Below, piece after piece: positions 59,161 to 64,000 of a stretch of DNA of 64,000 nt. Under the pieces are notes generated by a model. That model saw only the letters and a list, made by a program, of their open reading frames with translations, made no database searches and had not been told where the DNA came from. This stretch comes from Pseudomonas sp. MM223. Lineage in GTDB: Bacteria; Pseudomonadota; Gammaproteobacteria; Pseudomonadales; Pseudomonadaceae. A program made the translations under genes and the position numbers. Where the stretch lies: the NCBI GenBank assembly GCA_947090765.1, contig OX352322.1, forward strand, positions 4,261,501-4,325,500. Direction: 5' to 3'. Each line of letters opens with the position of its first letter. Position 1 is the stretch's first letter.

Positions 59161-59178
59161 TGGCACGCAGGCACAAGA
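59161..59178 (+). promoter_or_regulatory. FeaR-like site 5 (OCD operon)
   Basis: TGGCA-CGCAGGCA-CAAGA, 81 bp before the OCD-fold gene; same spacing as site 1 (82 bp). Confidence 0.65.
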
Positions 59179-59258
59179 CGACCTACCAGTCGTTAGCGAA
59201 ACTGGCTGCCACGTCACCAACAATAAATCCGACGGCAGCCAGCCCTGCGAGACCCGCT

Positions 59259-60397
59259 ATGACCCTCGATACCAGAATTGACTTCATCTACTTGTCCGAG
59301 CAGGACATGATCCGCGCCGGCGTCACCGACATGCCGGCCTGTGTCGACACCATGGAAGAAATGTTCGGCCTGCTGTACCAGGGCGACTACCGCATGGCCG
59401 GCCCGAACAGCGACTCGCACGGCGCGATGATCACCTTCCCCGAGCACTCGCCGTTCCCCAACATGCCCAAGCCCACCGCCGACCGGCGCATGATGGCGAT
59501 GCCAGCGTACCTCGGTGGCAACTTCCAGACCGCAGGCGCCAAGTGGTACGGCTCCAACATCGCCAACCGCGAAAAAGGCCTGCCCCGCTCGATCCTGATG
59601 TTCACACTCAACGACGCCGATACCGGTGCACCGTTGGCGCACATGTCGGCCAACCTGCTGTCGGCCTACCGCACCGGTGCCATCCCGGGTGTCGGCGCCC
59701 GCCACCTGGCGCGCAAGGATGCCAAGGTTATCGGCCTGGCCGGCCCAGGGGTGATGGGCAAGACCACGGTCGCCGCGTTCATGGCCGTCTGCCCGCTGAT
59801 CGACACTATCAAGATCAAGGGCCGTGGCCAGAAGAACCTGGATGCGTTTGTCGCCTGGGTGAAAACCACCTTCCCGCAAATCACGCATGTCCAGGTGGTT
59901 GAAACCCTGGAGGAAGTGGTGCGCGGTTCCGACCTGGTCAGCTACTGCAGCCGGGCGAAGTCGGCGACCCCAGCCAGTACCCGCTGGTACGCCGCGAGTG
60001 GGTCAAGCCTGGCGCGTTTCTGGCCATGCCGGCCCCGTGCAGCATCGACGCCGGCATGGAGCAAAACGACGTGCGCAAGGTGGTGGACAACACCGGCCTG
60101 TACGAGGCCTGGTTCGAAGAGCTGCCCAAGCCTGCGCACAACCACGTGCCGCTGGTAGGCGTGCGCTTCATGGACATGATTGCCGAAGGCAAGCTGGCCG
60201 CCGAGCAGGTCGAAGACATCGGCAAGATCATCAGCGGCGACGCACCAGGCCGCCTGCATGACGACGAAATCATCCTGATGTCGGTGGGCGGCATGCCCGT
60301 CGAAGACGTGGCCTGGGGCACCGTGGTGTACCGCAAGGCGCTCGAGCAAGGCATCGGCGTGAAGCTCAACCTCTGGGAAACCCCCGTTCTCAGCTGA
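59259..60397 (+). pseudogene. Ornithine cyclodeaminase/mu-crystallin family protein, frameshifted
   Basis: OCD fold: GSNIANREKGLPRSILMFTLNDADTGAPLAHM, NAD(P)-binding GLAGPGVMGKTTVAAF. One base is missing near 59952; restoring it gives SYCSSGEVGDPSQYPLVRREWVKPGAF and a 379-aa protein ending WETPVLS. From memory, close homologues in Pseudomonas and actinomycetes are named 'tyramine oxidase subunit B'. Heads a probable operon with RidA, a DadA-like oxidase and an MFS permease. Confidence 0.82.
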
Positions 60398-60429
60398 TCC
60401 CCCCGCAACCGGATAACAAGGCAAAGCCC

Positions 60430-60852
60430 ATGACACAGATCATCAAACTGAAAACCGGCTCCAAGTTCGAAGACATGGCCAGCTACTCCCGCCTGGTGGC
60501 AGTGGACAACTGGATTCACGTCTCCAACACCGCCGGGCGCAACCCGCAGACCCAGGTCATTCCGGAGGACGTCATCGAACAGACCCACCAGGTGTTCGCC
60601 AACATCGAAACGGCCCTAGCCGCGGTGGATGCCAGCCTGGCCGACGTCATCAACTCACGCGTGTTCATCCAGGACCCTGCCGATGTGCCACGGGTAATGG
60701 ACGTGATCGGCGAGAAGTTCCGCGGCATTGACCCGGCCACCACGGTCACTTGCCCGCCGCTGGGCTCGACCGTTTACAAGGTGGAGCTGGAAGTCACCGC
60801 CTACCGCGGTGCGGGGCAAGCGCAAGTGACCATGATCCGCCTTGGCCAGTGA
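60430..60852 (+). CDS. RidA family (enamine/imine deaminase) protein
   Basis: 140 aa YjgF/RidA fold: VSNTAGRNPQTQVIPEDVIEQTHQVFANIETALAAVDASLADVINSRVFIQDPADVPRV. The usual catalytic Arg (in NSRVFI) is present. Probably hydrolyses reactive imines made by the neighbouring amine oxidases. 32 bp after the OCD gene. Confidence 0.92.
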   Translation: MTQIIKLKTGSKFEDMASYSRLVAVDNWIHVSNTAGRNPQTQVIPEDVIEQTHQVFANIETALAAVDASLADVINSRVFIQDPADVPRVMDVIGEKFRGIDPATTVTCPPLGSTVYKVELEVTAYRGAGQAQVTMIRLGQ

Positions 60853-60906
60853 GGCCACTGGCTGGCGCTAAGCACTCACCCTGCACGAATAACAAAGAGT
60901 AAAGCC

Positions 60907-62202
60907 ATGTCTCCCACGATCGCCCCTGTGCAAACCAGCACCCGCCACCCCGACGCCACCACCGTGGTGATTATCGGTGGCGGCATTATCGGCCTCACCG
61001 CCGCACTGAGCCTCGCCGAACGCAACATACCGGTGGTGGTACTGGAAAAGGGGCGCATCGCTGGCGAACAGTCGTCGCGCAACCTGGGCTGGGTACGCAA
61101 GACCAACCGCCACGCCCACGACATTCCCCTGGCGCTGGCAGCTGATCGGCTTTGGGCCGAGATGCCCGCACGGGTGGGTAGTGACGTCGGCTATCGCCAG
61201 GCGGGCATCATGTTTATTGGCCGCAACGACACCCAGATGGGCATGCACGAAGGCTGGCTGAAAAGCGTCGAGGCGCTGGGCCTGGATTCGCGCCTGCTGA
61301 GCGCGCGTGAAATCGCCCGGATGGTGCCGGGTGGCCGGGCGGATTGGGCGGGCGGCATCTTCACCCCCTCAGACGCCCGCGCCGAACCCACCCTGGCTGC
61401 CAGCGCCATCGCCCGTGCGGCAATCGCCAAAGGCGCGGTGGTGGTGGAGAACTGCGCGGTGCGCACCCTGGCCACCGCAGCCGGCCGTGTCAGCGGGGTG
61501 GTCACCGAGCAAGGCGAAATCCGCTGCGACCAGGTGTTGCTGGCCGGTGGCCTGTGGTCGCGCAAGTTCCTTGGCAACCTGGGTATCAACCTGCCGACCT
61601 TGCCACTGACCTGCTCCGTGCTGCGCACAGAGCCCATGGACGGGCCGACCGACATCGCCGTTGGCGCACCAGACTTTTCCTTCCGCAAGCACAAGGACGG
61701 TGGCTACATCATCACCCAGCGCGGCGCGCTGGATGCCTTCCTCACCCTGGACCACCTGCTGCTGGGCAAGCGCTACCTGCCGCAGCTGCGTGCCCAGCGT
61801 GACTTTTTGCGCATCAGCTTTGGCAAGTACTTCTTCAAGGACCTGGCCCTGGCCCGGCGCTGGAAGGCCACCGATGTCACCCCTTTCGAGCGGGTACGGG
61901 TACAAGACCCGCACGCCAACCCGGCACTCAACGACGAGGCCATGCGCAACCTGAAAGCGGCCTGGCCAGTGTTCGAACAGGCACGCATCGCCAGCGCCTG
62001 GGCCGGCACCATTGACGTTACCCCCGACTCCAACCCGGTCATCGGCCCTGTGGCCAGTATCCCGGGCCTGACCCTGGCCACCGGTTTCTCCGGGCACGGC
62101 TTCGGCACCTCGCCTGCTGCCGGCCAACTGGCGGCAGACCTGGTAGCCCAGGCTACCCCGCTGATCGACCCGTCCCCGTACCGCTTCGAGCGCTTCGCCT
62201 GA
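60907..62202 (+). CDS. FAD-dependent amine/D-amino-acid oxidase (DadA-like)
   Basis: 431 aa DAO fold: VVIIGGGIIGLTAALSLAERNIPVVVLEKGRI, C-terminal GFSGHGFGTSPAAGQLAADL. Intact. Likely an amine dehydrogenase acting with the OCD-fold and RidA proteins. Third gene of the operon. Confidence 0.9.
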   Translation: MSPTIAPVQTSTRHPDATTVVIIGGGIIGLTAALSLAERNIPVVVLEKGRIAGEQSSRNLGWVRKTNRHAHDIPLALAADRLWAEMPARVGSDVGYRQAGIMFIGRNDTQMGMHEGWLKSVEALGLDSRLLSAREIARMVPGGRADWAGGIFTPSDARAEPTLAASAIARAAIAKGAVVVENCAVRTLATAAGRVSGVVTEQGEIRCDQVLLAGGLWSRKFLGNLGINLPTLPLTCSVLRTEPMDGPTDIAVGAPDFSFRKHKDGGYIITQRGALDAFLTLDHLLLGKRYLPQLRAQRDFLRISFGKYFFKDLALARRWKATDVTPFERVRVQDPHANPALNDEAMRNLKAAWPVFEQARIASAWAGTIDVTPDSNPVIGPVASIPGLTLATGFSGHGFGTSPAAGQLAADLVAQATPLIDPSPYRFERFA

Positions 62203-62347
62203 CCGCATTGGGGGGCGCGCACCCGCACCCCCTGTTCAAGCGGCTGCAAAAACCACTCAACACCCGCCAGAGTGGTTCATCTGCGGGATACCGCCCCCCA
62301 CGCCACTTGCCGAAACTGGCTCCCTGTCCACAGTGGAGCCCGGGCAC

Positions 62348-63505
62348 ATGCCTACCACCCTCGATGCCACAACTGCCCTGCCCGCCAGCCGCCTTGGCCT
62401 TGCCGCGATCGTCGTGTTCGCGGCCCTTACCCCATCGCTGCTGATGACCGCACCCGCAGTCGCCGCACAACTGGCCAGCCAGCTGGCACTCAGCCCCGCG
62501 CAGATCGGCCAGCTGTTCAGCGCCGAACTCGGGGCCATGAGCCTGGCAACAATTCCGGCCTGGTTCTGGCTAAAGCGCGTCGCCCCTCGCCGGGCCGCCC
62601 TGCTCGCAGCACTGCTGTTCATCGCCGGTAACATTGCCTCCGCCACCGTGGCCAGCTACCCGCTGCTGCTGTTGCTGCGCTTTGTCACCGCCCTGGGTGG
62701 CGGCTCGCTGATGATCCTGTGCATGGCCAGCGCTGCCAACCTGCCTAACCCCAGCCGCGTCTACGGCCTGTGGCTGCTTGGGCAACTGGTGCTCGGTGCA
62801 CTGGGCCTGGCGCTGCTGCCCGGGTTGTTCGCCCGCTACGGTCTGTCAGCCTGCTACCTGAGCCTGGCGGCGCTTTCGTTGCTGGCCCTGCCGCTGACCC
62901 AGGCTTTTCCGGTTTCGCTGGCAGCGCAGCAAAGCCAGGCCGCAGCGCCGCTGCACAAGGGCAAGGCCCTGCTCGGGCTGGCCGCCGTGTTGTGCTTCTA
63001 CCTGAGCCTGAGCGGGGTCTGGACCTTCATCGGTGCCATCGCCCAGGCCTCGGGCATCGACAGCAGCGCCAGCGGGCGTGTGCTGGCCCTGGCCACGTTG
63101 ATGGGCATTGCCGGCGCGGCCCTGGCCGCCAGCCTTGGCGCGCGGCTGCCCAGGACCTTGCTGCTGGTGCTGGGCTTTGCCGTGATGGCGGCATCGATCC
63201 TGGCCCTGCGCGGGCAACTGCCACTGGCCCGTTTTGCCCTGGCCGCCATGGCCTTCAAGCTGATGTGGACCTTCGTTTTGCCGCTGGTGCTGGCCACCCT
63301 GGCCGACCTCGACCGCAGCGGCCGGCTGATGAATGCCATCAACCTGATGATCGGGGCCGGCCTCGCCGCCGGCCCTGCCATTGCCGGGCAGATGCTGCAG
63401 GCCAACGGCAATGCTGGCGCCAGCCTGCTGGCCGGTGCCGGCATGAGCCTGCTGGCCCTGCTGCTGATTCTTTGCTGCCGCACCCGCGGCAGCACCCACC
63501 CCTGA
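62348..63505 (+). CDS. MFS permease
   Basis: 385 aa with about 12 hydrophobic segments (for example LLLLLRFVTALGGGSLMILCMAS). ATG at 62348 chosen; GTG at 62333 is possible. No family-defining motif A is clear. Likely imports or exports a metabolite of the amine pathway. Confidence 0.85.
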   Translation: MPTTLDATTALPASRLGLAAIVVFAALTPSLLMTAPAVAAQLASQLALSPAQIGQLFSAELGAMSLATIPAWFWLKRVAPRRAALLAALLFIAGNIASATVASYPLLLLLRFVTALGGGSLMILCMASAANLPNPSRVYGLWLLGQLVLGALGLALLPGLFARYGLSACYLSLAALSLLALPLTQAFPVSLAAQQSQAAAPLHKGKALLGLAAVLCFYLSLSGVWTFIGAIAQASGIDSSASGRVLALATLMGIAGAALAASLGARLPRTLLLVLGFAVMAASILALRGQLPLARFALAAMAFKLMWTFVLPLVLATLADLDRSGRLMNAINLMIGAGLAAGPAIAGQMLQANGNAGASLLAGAGMSLLALLLILCCRTRGSTHP

Positions 63506-63521
63506 CCACCGAGCTATCGCC

Positions 63522-64000
63522 ATGACAACAAGCACCGCATTCTTCTTCGATGAACTGAGCCTGTGGCACAGCGCAGCGCCGCACGCCCTGACCCTGCCCG
63601 TCGGTGGCTGGGTGCAACCGCCCGCCAGCGGCGGCCACGCCGAGTCCCCAGAGAGCAAACGCCGCCTGAAAAGCCTGATGGACGTCAGCGGCCTGACCCG
63701 CCAGTTGCAAGTATGCAGCGCCGCCCCCGCCAGCCACGAGGACCTGCTGAGGGTGCACGACGCCAACTACCTGGCACGCTTCAAGGCACTCAGCGACGCC
63801 GGCGGCGGCTCGCTGGGCCAGGACGCACCGATCGGCCCGGGCAGCTACGAAATTGCGGCACTGTCCGCTGGCCTGGCCATTGCCGCCGTGGATGCCGTGC
63901 TGTCGGGCGAGGCCGACAACGCTTATTCACTGTCGCGTCCGCCAGGGCACCACTGCCTGGCCGACCAGGCCATGGGCTTCTGCTTCCTGAACAACATCGC
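63522..64000 (+). CDS. Class II histone deacetylase-like protein (truncated by window end)
   Basis: 159 residues visible, open to the window end. Deacetylase/acetylpolyamine amidohydrolase superfamily: STAFFFDELSLWH, SPESKRRLKSL, and the catalytic RPPGHHC (tandem His). It may deacetylate an acetylated amine before oxidation. Starts 17 bp after the MFS gene. Confidence 0.9.
   Translation, partial: MTTSTAFFFDELSLWHSAAPHALTLPVGGWVQPPASGGHAESPESKRRLKSLMDVSGLTRQLQVCSAAPASHEDLLRVHDANYLARFKALSDAGGGSLGQDAPIGPGSYEIAALSAGLAIAAVDAVLSGEADNAYSLSRPPGHHCLADQAMGFCFLNNI

Noticed and set aside
50680..59960. Programmed frameshifting
   Set aside because: No slippery heptamer with a downstream structure is apparent at the breaks, and the directions differ (+1 and -1).

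Overview
The window is chromosomal DNA from a Pseudomonas of the P. putida group. This is inferred from high GC, REP-type palindromes between genes, the housekeeping order ihfA-pheT-pheS-rplT-rpmI-infC-thrS, and its proximity to rbsBACRKD, ansB and a cold-shock gene, which is, from memory, the P. putida layout. A GC-rich backbone carries one AT-rich insert (about 12-17 kb) and one large aromatic/amine catabolic block (about 35-64 kb).

Layout. 0-12 kb: phytanoyl-CoA dioxygenase-like protein with a divergent LysR regulator, a proline-rich autotransporter, a MocR regulator/EamA exporter pair, a DUF1737 protein, a LuxR-type regulator, an HD hydrolase, a lipoprotein and two small proteins (DUF6124-like, DUF3077). 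12-17 kb: an AT-rich defence-type island ending at tRNA-Pro(GGG): DUF3883 nuclease-like protein, a small unknown protein, a Z1-type helicase/ATPase gene with three frameshifts, and an intact C5 cytosine methyltransferase. 17-25 kb: translation genes. infC appears to start at AUU, and the thrS leader folds into hairpins whose 7-nt loops carry Thr anticodons. 25-35 kb: cold-shock gene with an Anr-like box, I78 inhibitor, exported nucleoside hydrolase next to the complete ribose operon, and periplasmic asparaginase.

36-49 kb: a complete 4-hydroxyphenylacetate meta-cleavage cluster: hpaA, two hpaR paralogues, hpaG1-G2-E-D-F-X-H-I, and a divergent two-component hydroxylase of the Acinetobacter C1/C2 type. 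49-64 kb: an amine catabolism module consistent with tyramine/phenylethylamine use: FAD amine oxidase, cupin, FeaR-like AraC regulator, APC permease with DUF3156, FeaB-like aldehyde dehydrogenase, porin, MFS exporter, OCD-fold protein, RidA, DadA-like oxidase, MFS permease and a class II deacetylase cut by the window end. Logically it would convert tyramine to 4-hydroxyphenylacetate, which the adjacent hpa genes consume.

Main new observations: (1) a shared motif TG(G/T)CA-N8-CAAGA (one copy with C for the first T) ahead of five transcription units of the amine module, suggesting a FeaR-like regulon; (2) five single-base frameshifts in four genes of that module, against none found in the hpa genes; (3) a ThrRS operator mimic upstream of thrS; (4) HpaR-like TTAA-N4-TTAA sites and a 14-bp putative HpaA motif; (5) the partly broken Z1/Dcm/DUF3883 island.
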